Part shown: piece by piece, positions 8,361 to 15,827 of the stretch | Layout of the letters: every line of letters starts with the position of its first letter | How positions within the stretch are numbered: position 1 is the stretch's first letter | Source of the DNA: Arthrobacter globiformis | GTDB taxonomy: Bacteria; Actinomycetota; Actinomycetes; Actinomycetales; Micrococcaceae | Length of the DNA stretch: 64,000 nt | NCBI RefSeq assembly: GCF_030815865.1 | Contig: NZ_JAUSXI010000001.1 | Span: 4,464,001 to 4,528,000 of the forward strand | Reading direction: 5' to 3' | Notes under the pieces: generated by a model | Databases searched by the model: none | What the model was told of the DNA's origin: nothing | The model's input: only the letters and a program-made list of their open reading frames with translations | Position numbers and translations under genes: made by a program

Positions 8361-8786
8361 ATGAGCCTGGCTCATCCCACAGGACCGGAACGCTGGCCAA
8401 CGCACCGGCTCCTCAGCATCGCTGCCCGTCTGGATGAGCTGCGGATCAACCGCAACCTCACGCACCTGGGCCTGACCAAAGGATCCCTGGACGTGTTGGA
8501 ATCGGTGGCGGACCTCGAACCTGTCACCGTCTCCGACCTGGCCACCCTGCTCTGTGTAAGCAAACAAAGCCTGGGCAGGGTGGTCCGCCGTCTTCAGGGA
8601 CTTGGGTTCCTGAGCAGGGAACGCAGCGGGGACCGGCGCTACACGGACATCCGGCTCACGCACGACGGCCGGGAGGTACTGGCCACTGCGGAGGCCCTGG
8701 TCCAAGGGCTAACGCAGAGCAGGCCGGATACAGAGTCCGCCCTGCGTCTGGACCTGGAACGCTACATTCGCGACCTGCGGATGTAG
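8361..8786 (+). CDS. MarR-family transcriptional regulator
   Basis: 141 residues. Helices at 40-80 (LTKGSLDVLESVADL, VTVSDLATLLCVSKQSLGR) form the helix-turn-helix and RERSGDRRYTDIRLT (86-100) the wing, with the DRR-T pattern usual for MarR. The gene starts 6 bases after the DUF3618 stop, so it is probably co-translated. Operon-terminal MarR genes often repress their own promoter; the palindromes before 6425 have MarR-like size (18 bp, two-fold) and are the obvious candidate target, but this is inference. One Cys (CVSKQ) at the recognition helix could be redox-active. The stop codon lies inside a perfect inverted repeat (8751-8797). Confidence 0.9.
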   Translation: MSLAHPTGPERWPTHRLLSIAARLDELRINRNLTHLGLTKGSLDVLESVADLEPVTVSDLATLLCVSKQSLGRVVRRLQGLGFLSRERSGDRRYTDIRLTHDGREVLATAEALVQGLTQSRPDTESALRLDLERYIRDLRM

Positions 8787-8797
8787 CGTTCCAGGTC
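8751..8797 (+). repeat. 17-bp perfect inverted repeat spanning the MarR stop codon
   Basis: GACCTGGAACGCTACAT at 8751-8767 is exactly complementary to ATGTAGCGTTCCAGGTC at 8781-8797, with a 13-base loop. The stop TAG is in the right arm, so the last ten codons encode half of the structure. No T run follows. Likely acts as terminator or 3' stabiliser of the stress operon mRNA. Confidence 0.75.
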
Positions 8798-8892
8798 TGG
8801 CCAGCCGTGGCGGAACCGCGATCTTCACTACTTGCTGTCAACCCCACCGAAACCACCCGCTGGCTGCGCCGTTGCCGCCTGCAAGGAGAACC

Positions 8893-9957
8893 ATGAAAAG
8901 ACCAAAACCGCGCGGTCCCGTCAGCGCTGAGCTCATCGACCTTCTGACCGGGGGGCCAGGAATCGATATGCCAGCACAATCAGAACTGCTGGGGCTCGTC
9001 TCCGAAACTGCGAGACTCGCGGACGACATCCTCACTGACGACGATCTCCAGCTCGCACTGTTTTGCCTCTACGAACTGCACTATGGAGGCCTGGAGGGAG
9101 TGGATGACGCATGGGAATGGGAGCCTGCGCTAATCGCCGTCCGCCGGCTTCTGGAAGAACCGTTCGAACAGGCCTTGCGCTCCGCCGCGCTCGTGGCCGC
9201 AGGGCCCCCGGCAGACGGTAAGAACGCGGCCGCGGAGGGCAAACCGGACAGCGACGCGGTGGCGGACATGCTCTTTGCCCTGGCTGCCCAGGACAGCGGA
9301 CCCAGCCTCTCGCGTTACGTGGCCAAGAAGGCGACGGCTGAACAGCTGGCGGAGTTCCTCATTCACAAATCCGTCTACCAGCTCAAGGAAGCCGACCCCC
9401 ACACCTGGGCGATCCCGAGGCTGGCGGGGCGGCCCAAGGCCGCCCTGGTGGAGATCCAGGCGGATGAGTATGGAGGCGGCCGCCCGCACCGGATGCACAG
9501 TGCACTGTTCGCCCGGACCATGGATGGACTGGGACTTAACAGTAGCTACGGCAGCTATGTTGACGCTGTTCCTGCCGTGGCCCTCGCCTCGGTGAACATG
9601 ATGTCCCTGTTCGGCCTCAACCGCCGGCTGCGCGGCGCGATCACGGGCCACCTCGCGATCTACGAGATGACATCGTCCCGCCCCAACCAGCTGTACGGCA
9701 GGGGCTTCCGCCGCCACGGCTTCGGCGCCGAGGTCACTGAATACTTCGACGAACACGTGGAAGCCGACGCCGTCCACGAGCAGATCGCCGGCCGGGACCT
9801 CGCAGGAGGCCTCGCCGAGGCAGAACCTGAGCTCCTTGAGGACATCCTGTTCGGTGCCACGGCCGCCCTCGCAATCGATGCCAGGCTCACGGCGCACATC
9901 GTGGAAGCCTGGCAGGATGGCAGATCCTCGCTGCGCACTTCCTTGACCACGGCATGA
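8893..9957 (+). CDS. Heme-oxygenase-like diiron oxidase family protein (iron-containing redox enzyme)
   Basis: 354 residues from the ATG at 8893; AAGGAG at 8883-8888 fixes the start. The protein is helical and carries E166 (QLKEADPHTW), E192 (IQADEYGGG), H202 (HRMHSALF) and H288-x3-D292-x2-H295 (DEHVEADAVH). As I recall, the diiron ligands of the SznF central domain are E189, E215, H225, H311, D315 and H318: the same six residue types with the same spacing. Known members (SznF, UndA, BesC) use O2 for N-oxygenation or oxidative C-C cleavage; the substrate here is unknown. ELHYGG (61-66) is a second conserved-looking motif. Overlaps the glycosyltransferase start (ATGA), first gene of a three-gene operon. 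Confidence 0.88.
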   Translation: MKRPKPRGPVSAELIDLLTGGPGIDMPAQSELLGLVSETARLADDILTDDDLQLALFCLYELHYGGLEGVDDAWEWEPALIAVRRLLEEPFEQALRSAALVAAGPPADGKNAAAEGKPDSDAVADMLFALAAQDSGPSLSRYVAKKATAEQLAEFLIHKSVYQLKEADPHTWAIPRLAGRPKAALVEIQADEYGGGRPHRMHSALFARTMDGLGLNSSYGSYVDAVPAVALASVNMMSLFGLNRRLRGAITGHLAIYEMTSSRPNQLYGRGFRRHGFGAEVTEYFDEHVEADAVHEQIAGRDLAGGLAEAEPELLEDILFGATAALAIDARLTAHIVEAWQDGRSSLRTSLTTA

Positions 9958-11009
9958 CAAAAGCGGCACAACCGGGTCCACGTCCGGACACGGAGTACAT
10001 TCTGCCCCTGCGTTGGACCGAGGATTCCGGGATTGAGGAGCTGGCGGAATACATCTCGAAGCTGGCCACCTGGACCCGGGTAACTGTGGTGGACGGCTCC
10101 CCCGCGGAGTTGTTCGCCCGGCACCGGGTGCTGCTCCCGACGTCGGTCCGTCACATCCCACCGAAGGCCAACGACGGCGGCTCCGGGGGCGGCAACGGCA
10201 AAGTAGCCGCAGTCCTCACAGCAGTACGCCTCAGCACGGCCGAGCGGCTGGTGATTGCCGACGACGACGTCCGCTACACACGTGAGGGTCTGGCCGCGGC
10301 ATTCGCCGCCCTTGACGACGCCGAACTGGTCCGCCCGCAGAATTACTTCACTCCGCTGCCCTGGCACGCACGCTGGGACACGTCCAGGACCCTCATCAAC
10401 CGGGCATTCGGCGGGGACTACCCCGGCACGCTGGCAGTTCGCCGGTCCGCACTGGCAGCCACGGACGGCTATGCGGGCGTGCTCTTCGAGAACCTGGAGC
10501 TCATCCGGACCGTCACTGCTGCCGGCGGCCGTGAAAAGCAGCTGCCGGCATTGCTGGTGGCCCGGAGGCCGCCCACTGCCCGCCACTTCTTCAGGCAACG
10601 TATCCGGCAGGCCTATGACGACTTTGCGCAGCCCGCACGGCTGCTCGCCGAGCTTGCCGTGCTGCCCCTCCTGGCAGTGGTGCTGGCGCAACGGCGAGTA
10701 CCGCGTGCCCTTGCGGTCCTCGCACTGACCGGTACCGTCGTCGGCATCGCGGAACGCGGAAGAAGACGCGACGGAGGCAGGGCTGTGTTTCCGCCAAGCA
10801 CCGCCTGGTTTGCCCCGCTGTGGCTTTTTGAACGGGCAGCGTGCATCTGGATGGCCCTTGCTCTCCGGGCCAGCGGCGGGGTTCCCTATGCGGGCGTCAG
10901 GATCAAAACGGCAGCCCATTCCCCGGCCGCGCTCAGGCTCAGGCACCAAGGCAAAATCCGGCCGGTCCAAGGGGCCCACAACCAGAATGGAACACAACAT
11001 GGATCATGA
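9954..11009 (+). CDS. Family-2-like glycosyltransferase, membrane-associated
   Basis: 351 residues. N-terminal Rossmann-type half with YILPLRW, VTVVDGSP and, near residue 100, LVIADDDVRYT, where the DDD is the expected metal/nucleotide-sugar motif; GVLFENLELIRTV near 180 fits the acceptor region of GT2 enzymes. The C-terminal third has hydrophobic segments (LAELAVLPLLAVVLA, ALAVLALTGTVVG and WFAPLWLFERAACIWMALAL), so it should sit on the inner membrane face. It overlaps the diiron gene by four bases and the CDGSH gene by 11 bases, implying coupled translation and a joint product. Donor and acceptor are unknown. Confidence 0.8.
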   Translation: MTKAAQPGPRPDTEYILPLRWTEDSGIEELAEYISKLATWTRVTVVDGSPAELFARHRVLLPTSVRHIPPKANDGGSGGGNGKVAAVLTAVRLSTAERLVIADDDVRYTREGLAAAFAALDDAELVRPQNYFTPLPWHARWDTSRTLINRAFGGDYPGTLAVRRSALAATDGYAGVLFENLELIRTVTAAGGREKQLPALLVARRPPTARHFFRQRIRQAYDDFAQPARLLAELAVLPLLAVVLAQRRVPRALAVLALTGTVVGIAERGRRRDGGRAVFPPSTAWFAPLWLFERAACIWMALALRASGGVPYAGVRIKTAAHSPAALRLRHQGKIRPVQGAHNQNGTQHGS

Positions 11010-11241
11010 GACCAAGCAGCCAGGCGACCCCAGCTCGGTGGTGCTCTGCCCGGACGGGCCAATCCTGATCCGGGGCGACTTCGAAATAGTCACCCCGTCC
11101 GGCGACCCGGTCCCCCGGCATCGGAACACGGTTGCCCTGTGCCGCTGCGGGGCCTCCGCCATCAAGCCCTACTGCGACGGTTCCCACAAGCTGATCAAGT
11201 TCCGCACCGGCATTGCCGGCACAGTGGATGAGGACAGCTGA
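10999..11241 (+). CDS. CDGSH iron-sulfur domain protein
   Basis: 80 residues from the ATG at 10999, 11 bases inside the end of the glycosyltransferase gene. It matches the CDGSH signature exactly: C48-R-C50-x2-S-x3-P-x-C59-D-G-S-H63, three Cys and one His that hold a 2Fe-2S cluster. One CDGSH unit, no membrane anchor, short acidic tail. Such proteins act in electron or cluster transfer; as third gene after a diiron-type oxidase it could supply electrons to it (inference). The preceding sequence has only a weak binding site, consistent with translational coupling. Confidence 0.92.
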   Translation: MDHETKQPGDPSSVVLCPDGPILIRGDFEIVTPSGDPVPRHRNTVALCRCGASAIKPYCDGSHKLIKFRTGIAGTVDEDS

Positions 11242-11446
11242 TGTAGTTCCGGCGGATAGGGAGTAGGCTCAAAAATGAAGGCGAATCGATCATCAGCATC
11301 CTGCTGGCAGGACTCGGAAGGTCGGTCGACCTGTTCGTCACGTCACTGGCCGTGGAGGCAACCCAAAGTCCACGATCGTTCCCGGACCCTAAATCCGGCC
11401 GTAGAAATGGACCGGGCAACCGGCTCCACGTGGATCGGGGCATTTC

Positions 11447-12205
11447 ATGGCCGCTGGCCAGCCGCCGACATCCGGGCGAAATCCCGCACCAACGCTCGAG
11501 AAGTTGCAGGACCTACTGCTCGAAAGCCCGGGGTTTGACGCGTTCCTCCTTGAGCTGACCGTTTTCTCGGCGTCGAAGCTCGCAGCACCCGAACCGATGC
11601 TGTGTGCGATTTCGGTCGAGCGCGACGGGCGGCCGGCCACCGTGGCCAGCAGCAGCGACACGGCCAAGCAAATGGACGAGAAACAGTACGGGTTCAACGA
11701 CGGCCCCTGCCTGACGGCCTTAAGGGAAGACCACACCGTTCTGGTCGAAGACCTCAGAACATCCAAGAGATGGCATCGTTACTCACAAGCGGTGACGGGG
11801 GAAGGCGTTGTATCAGTCCTTGCCGTTCCAATCGATGCAGGGGCCAACGCAGCGGCGGCCCTGAACTGTTATGCCCTGAGCACGTCCACCTTTGGCACAG
11901 CGACCATTGCGGCAGTGGAATCGTACGGCGTGTCTCTGTCCCGCATTCTCCGCCTGGCGCTTCGAGTACACCGCTCCGGGGTGCATCCGGAAGGCTTGCA
12001 CGGCGCCCTGCAATCAAGGGCAGCAGTAGACGCCGCCCTAAGCCTCGTCATGGCCCAGACCCGCGTCAGCCGTGAGGAAGCAGCCAAACTTCTCCATGAA
12101 ATGGCGCGGTCCAGCAAACAACAGCTAAGGCAGATCGCGACGGACATCCTCAATGGTGCGGAGCTCCCGGATCGGCAATACCGTGATGGCGAGGCGGACC
12201 AGTAG
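11447..12205 (+). CDS. GAF and ANTAR domain protein
   Basis: 252 residues from the ATG at 11447. GAF domain about 35-175 with FNDGPCLTAL (GPCL 86-89), ANTAR about 188-240. The ANTAR core reads AVDAALSLVMAQTRV, losing the T-G of the usual ATGIIM pattern, so RNA binding may differ. Paralogous to the protein at 5094-5840. The 200 bases upstream hold no gene; a purine-rich GGATAGGGAGTAGG at 11254-11267 could be part of a promoter. The next gene, also GAF-ANTAR, starts 103 bases on in the same direction. Confidence 0.88.
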   Translation: MAAGQPPTSGRNPAPTLEKLQDLLLESPGFDAFLLELTVFSASKLAAPEPMLCAISVERDGRPATVASSSDTAKQMDEKQYGFNDGPCLTALREDHTVLVEDLRTSKRWHRYSQAVTGEGVVSVLAVPIDAGANAAAALNCYALSTSTFGTATIAAVESYGVSLSRILRLALRVHRSGVHPEGLHGALQSRAAVDAALSLVMAQTRVSREEAAKLLHEMARSSKQQLRQIATDILNGAELPDRQYRDGEADQ

Positions 12206-12308
12206 GTCCAAGGCCTGGGTCATAGGACCGGGACTAGTATGGAGAGCACCTGCCGAATAATTCCCCAAAAGGGATGTTCACAACACTGATGACATGTGAG
12301 GCCAGCCC

Positions 12309-13061
12309 GTGACGCGGAAGCACCCAATCGCAGGCGAACTGCCCGAGATCTTCGCCCGGGTTGCGGGGCTGCTGCTCACGGAGCCAGTGGTTGACCGGGC
12401 CGTGGCCAACCTGGCTCAAGCGGCCCACGAAAGCCTGCCCGGCAGCGTCGGCGCGGGGGGCACGCTCATCGATGCCCAAGGCCGGCCGACGAGCACGGCC
12501 TCCACAAACAGCCTCGTGAAGCAGGCGGACCGCTTACAGTACGACCTCGGAGAGGGACCTTGCCTCACGGCCTGGGCAAGCGCCCAAACCGTGCGGGTAG
12601 ACGATCTTCGCTGCGACCAGCGCTGGCCGGAATGGGCCGGGGCCAGCGCCCCTCTCGGTTTGTTGTCCTGCATTAGTGTCCCACTCCTGGTGCCCGACGT
12701 GACCGGAAGCGGCGCGCTTGAACCCATCGGAGCCCTGAAAGTCTACGCGGACAGGGCACACGCCTTCGATGCACGCAGCGAACAGGTCCTGTCACTCCTT
12801 GCTGGACCCGCGGCACTCATCCTGTCCAATCTCCAGACCAGGGAACGCGCCGCACAACTCAGCGAATCACTCAAGGGCGCACTGCATAGCCGGAGCCTCA
12901 TCGACATGGCCAAGGGCGCCCTCATGGAACGGCTGCAGGTGAATGAAAGGGACGCCTTACAGGTCATGATCAACCGCGCACGCACGGAAAAACTCCTGCT
13001 CAGCGTAGTGGCCCTGGGGATTATCGAACCTGCAGCGGACCTCGACCCCGAAGCACCATGA
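12309..13061 (+). CDS. GAF and ANTAR domain protein
   Basis: 250 residues from the GTG at 12309. GAF about 15-170 (LGEGPCLTAWA, GPCL 83-86), ANTAR about 190-242 with SLIDMAKGALMERLQV. Closest relative in the window is 2441-3154, sharing the LLLT-VVD-AV-LAQA beginning and the RPTSTAST/QYDL stretches; it has an extra loop (PDVTGSGALEP) in the GAF domain. The terminal codons overlap the ATG of a 75-residue gene (ATGA), so the two are co-translated. Confidence 0.88.
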   Translation: MTRKHPIAGELPEIFARVAGLLLTEPVVDRAVANLAQAAHESLPGSVGAGGTLIDAQGRPTSTASTNSLVKQADRLQYDLGEGPCLTAWASAQTVRVDDLRCDQRWPEWAGASAPLGLLSCISVPLLVPDVTGSGALEPIGALKVYADRAHAFDARSEQVLSLLAGPAALILSNLQTRERAAQLSESLKGALHSRSLIDMAKGALMERLQVNERDALQVMINRARTEKLLLSVVALGIIEPAADLDPEAP

Positions 13062-13285
13062 CCGCGGAGCGTGATGGAGAGGCGCAAAGAGACCGGACGG
13101 CCCACACATTCCGGCGGTCCGACCTTGATGTCGACGAACTGTGGATGCACTACTTCAGCATCGGCGGCGATGCAGGGGCAATGGAGATCGAGGCCTACCT
13201 CCACGGCTCATACATGCTGCGCCCGATCCAGCGGGACCTGCTTGACCACGCCATCCATGAACTGGGCGATTCCTTCAGGAACTGA
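13058..13285 (+). CDS. Hypothetical 75-residue protein coupled to GAF-ANTAR gene
   Basis: Family not recognised. Starts at an ATGA overlap with the ANTAR gene. The sequence is globular and charged, with FRRSDLDVDELWMHYFSIGG and a C-terminal helical part IQRDLLDHAIHELGD; no membrane segment or metal motif. The tight coupling suggests stoichiometric production with the regulator, perhaps as a partner protein. Confidence 0.75.
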   Translation: MTAERDGEAQRDRTAHTFRRSDLDVDELWMHYFSIGGDAGAMEIEAYLHGSYMLRPIQRDLLDHAIHELGDSFRN

Positions 13286-13295
13286 GCCCGGGACT

Positions 13296-13320
13296 TGGGA
13301 GAGCCGGCCCGCGGCTCCCA
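13296..13320 (+). terminator. Weak stem-loop after the 75-residue gene
   Basis: TGGGAGAGCCG and CGGCTCCCA pair with a two-base bulge and a five-base loop, 11 bases after the stop codon. Confidence 0.4.
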
Positions 13321-13416
13321 GGTTAGTCCCGCCGTCGTAAGTCAACGGTGCCGTCGCCCCGGCACCGGCGCCAGCCGCCGTCGGCCCTCAACTCCAGTGC
13401 GTCAGCTCCAGGGGCG

Positions 13417-13758
13417 TCAACGGGGCTGCTGCGACGGATTGTTGGGGACGCCGTGCGACGGCGGATTGATCGCCGGTCCCGATGTTGCCGGGCTGACCTT
13501 GGAGCCGGTCTGGCTCTGGCCCACTTCCGGGGTGTCCGGAGCGGAGGAGCCGCTGGGCTGCGCGCCCCCCATTAGGGCCTCCAAACGGTGCTCCAGTATC
13601 TGCACCACCGGAAGCCTGTTGCCGTGCGCCCGCTCGTACTCCAGCAGCTGACCCACGCCGCCCTCGTCGAGCCCCGAGATCCGGGACGGCAGGGTTCCGC
13701 TGGGGATGTGGTCGTAGTCGGCAAGCGGCAGTTCATCGTGTCCAGGAATATCGTTCAT
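13417..13758 (-). CDS. Small protein with conserved YDHIP/ERAH domain
   Basis: 113 residues from the ATG at 13758 with AGGAGG 9 bases upstream. Residues 8-62 form one compact domain: LPLADYDHIPSGTLPSRI, then LDEGGVGQLLEYERAHGNR and VVQILEHRLEAL. This pattern recurs in actinobacterial proteins beside DUF3618/holin-X genes, I believe as a domain of unknown function. The C-terminal 45 residues are Pro/Ser/Gln-rich and probably unstructured. Convergent with the ANTAR operon; 98 bases downstream of the DUF2243 gene on the same strand. Role unknown. Confidence 0.85.
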   Translation of the reverse strand: MNDIPGHDELPLADYDHIPSGTLPSRISGLDEGGVGQLLEYERAHGNRLPVVQILEHRLEALMGGAQPSGSSAPDTPEVGQSQTGSKVSPATSGPAINPPSHGVPNNPSQQPR

Positions 13759-13856
13759 CGAAGCAACCTCCTAAAACAACAGCCTGCACCGCCAACAAGG
13801 GACGGCAGGCAATGGTCGGTCCTGTCAAAATAGCAGTGATCGGGCGAGAGCATAAG

Positions 13857-14369
13857 TCAGCCGCTTCTGATCGCAAGCGCAGCCAGGCCCTGCCTATGGA
13901 GCAGCCAGCCGCCAGCGATTAGGAGCAGGCTGACGGCCAGGAACCCCATGTCCCAGACCAGGGGGCCTCCCAGATCGTCCCGGACGTGATGGACCTGGAG
14001 CAGCTGGTGATCCACGAGGCCTTCCACCACGTTGAAGATCCCCCAACCGGCGAGCACCAGGCCGAAATGAAAGCTCCAGTTAGGTGCCAGCCTCCCCTGG
14101 CGCCAGGCGCTGATAGTGACGACGGACGCTACAAGGACCAGCAGCCACATCACGAGGTGGAAAAACCCGTCCACGAGTGTGTTCACTTCCAGTCCGGCAA
14201 CCGTGTTTACCGGGTGATCGCGGGTGTTGCTCACCATGTGGTGCCACTGCAGGATCTGGTGCAGGACGATGCCGTCCAGGAAGCCGCCAAGCCCCAGCCC
14301 GAAGAGAATGCCCCCAGCCTTCGACGGGGGAATTTCGGCTACTCCGTGAAGGTGTCCCTGTCTGGCCAT
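13857..14369 (-). CDS. DUF2243 family membrane protein
   Basis: 170 residues with four predicted membrane helices: GGILFGLGLGGFLDGIVLHQI, GFFHLVMWLLVLVASVVTI, FGLVLAGWGIFNVVEGLV and MGFLAVSLLLIAGGWLLH. Conserved His residues sit at helix ends (LHQILQWHHM, DHQLLQVHHV), the recognisable DUF2243 pattern, which suggests metal or heme binding though no function is established. Starts at ATG 14369; divergent from the carboxylate-amine ligase gene. Confidence 0.9.
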   Translation of the reverse strand: MARQGHLHGVAEIPPSKAGGILFGLGLGGFLDGIVLHQILQWHHMVSNTRDHPVNTVAGLEVNTLVDGFFHLVMWLLVLVASVVTISAWRQGRLAPNWSFHFGLVLAGWGIFNVVEGLVDHQLLQVHHVRDDLGGPLVWDMGFLAVSLLLIAGGWLLHRQGLAALAIRSG

Positions 14370-14630
14370 AGGCGTACGCTACCCCTATGCCAAGGGGGAG
14401 CAAAGGCCTAGAACCGGACAAGGGGCCGGCGCCATCCTCGGAGCCGCCAACCGAACGCGCTCTTCCGGCAGCCTGCCTTGATGGGTAATCTGAAGACATC
14501 AGCAGCCTGTTTCTTCGAGCGGGCCGATGATGGTGGCTCGTGCAGGAGGGCTGTCAGCCCCACCGGCGGCTGGCCCAAGCGACACTGGGCCGGAGGCCTC
14601 TTTCCCCTAGGAACTGCATTGAATCTTTCA

Positions 14631-15806
14631 ATGAAAAGGCCAGGCATCCCTCCAGCCGGCAGGCTTCTGAGAACCTTCGGCGTCGAAGAGGAATTCCTGC
14701 TCGTGGACCCCACCACAGGGCTGCCCGTACCTGCGGCGGAACTGTCACTGCAACATCATGCGCGACGCTCATCGTCCGGCAAGGCGCCAGCTTTGGCCCT
14801 AGAGGTAAAGCAGGAGCAACTGGAGATTGTTGGCCCTGTCTGTTCCACCCTGCAAGAGATGGCGGAGGCCATCCGGGCGGGCCGGACTCTGGCTGATGAG
14901 GCCGCCCGGTCGGTGGGCGCACGAGCGGTGGCGCTAGCCACCAGCCCCGTACCCGTCCTTCCGACCCTCGTACCCGATCCCCGCTACCTGAACATGGCAA
15001 CCCGATTCGGGTTGACCCTGAGGGAGCAACTCACCTGTGGCTTGCATGTCCACGTCCGTGTCACGTCAGGAGAGGAAGGGGTGGCTGTCCTGGATCGGAT
15101 CCGTGTCTGGCTGCCCGTGCTGCTGGCGCTGAGCACGAATTCCCCGTTCTGGCAGGGAACCGACAGCGGCTACGCTAGCTTCCGCCACCAAGCATGGAAC
15201 CGGTGGCCGACGGCGGGACCTTGCGAACGGTTCGGATCCGAACGGGCATATCGCCGTCACGTTCAGTCGCTGATCGCCACCGGTGTCCTCCTCGACGAGG
15301 GAATGGTGTACTTCGATGCGCGGCTCTCCCGCAACCACCCGACGGTTGAGGTGCGCATTGCCGACGTCTGCATGGACGCCGGGCACGCCACGGCAATCGC
15401 GGCCATTGTTCGGGCACTCGTGGAACGGGCGTCCCAGGACTGGCGGGCGGGTATTTCGGCGCCGCGCCTGTCCGCCGCTCAACTGCGCCTGGCGGCGTGG
15501 AAGGCCAGCGAGGCGGGAGTGGAAGGCACGCTTCTGCATCCGCTGCTGAACACGCCATGCCCGGCCACCGAAGCTGTGCAGGCCCTCCTGACGTATGTCC
15601 GCCCCGCTCTGGCGGCCAGCGGGGACGAGGAGCAGGTCACCCTGGGACTGGCCCGGATCCTCACTTCCGGGACAGGCGCACAACGACAACGGGAAACGAT
15701 GATGAACAGCCAGAGCCTAGCCGCGGTGGTGATGGACGCCATCAACTGCACGCACGGGACGGCCGGCACCCCGCGTCGCCGGTCCCGGCGCCTCCAAGCC
15801 AGCTGA
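14631..15806 (+). CDS. YbdK-type carboxylate-amine ligase (GCS2 family)
   Basis: 391 residues from the ATG at 14631, giving the family's normal N-terminus just before RTFGVEEEFLLVDP; the frame is open 51 codons further up but that part reads as non-coding. GVEEEF is the ATP/Mg motif of the glutamate-cysteine ligase 2 family; LTCGLHVHVRV and HPTVEVRIADVCMD are two other signature segments. Members have weak gamma-glutamyl-cysteine ligase activity. It is followed after 21 bases by the M20 peptidase, so the two may be one transcript. Ribosome binding site unclear. Confidence 0.88.
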   Translation: MKRPGIPPAGRLLRTFGVEEEFLLVDPTTGLPVPAAELSLQHHARRSSSGKAPALALEVKQEQLEIVGPVCSTLQEMAEAIRAGRTLADEAARSVGARAVALATSPVPVLPTLVPDPRYLNMATRFGLTLREQLTCGLHVHVRVTSGEEGVAVLDRIRVWLPVLLALSTNSPFWQGTDSGYASFRHQAWNRWPTAGPCERFGSERAYRRHVQSLIATGVLLDEGMVYFDARLSRNHPTVEVRIADVCMDAGHATAIAAIVRALVERASQDWRAGISAPRLSAAQLRLAAWKASEAGVEGTLLHPLLNTPCPATEAVQALLTYVRPALAASGDEEQVTLGLARILTSGTGAQRQRETMMNSQSLAAVVMDAINCTHGTAGTPRRRSRRLQAS

Positions 15807-15827
15807 TTAACTTCGACAGGAGCACCG

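Noticed and set aside
7122..8705. Long open frame (527 codons) on the minus strand across the stress operon
   Set aside because: It is antisense to three genes with recognisable families and overlapping starts; its Gly/Val-rich product is the usual mirror of Ala/Thr-rich coding DNA at high GC.
11275..11538. Additional gene overlapping the start of the 11447 GAF-ANTAR gene
   Set aside because: No binding site; a second frame here (SIISILLAGLGRSVDLFVTS) looks protein-like but has no start codon and runs into the regulator in the wrong frame, so at most a remnant.
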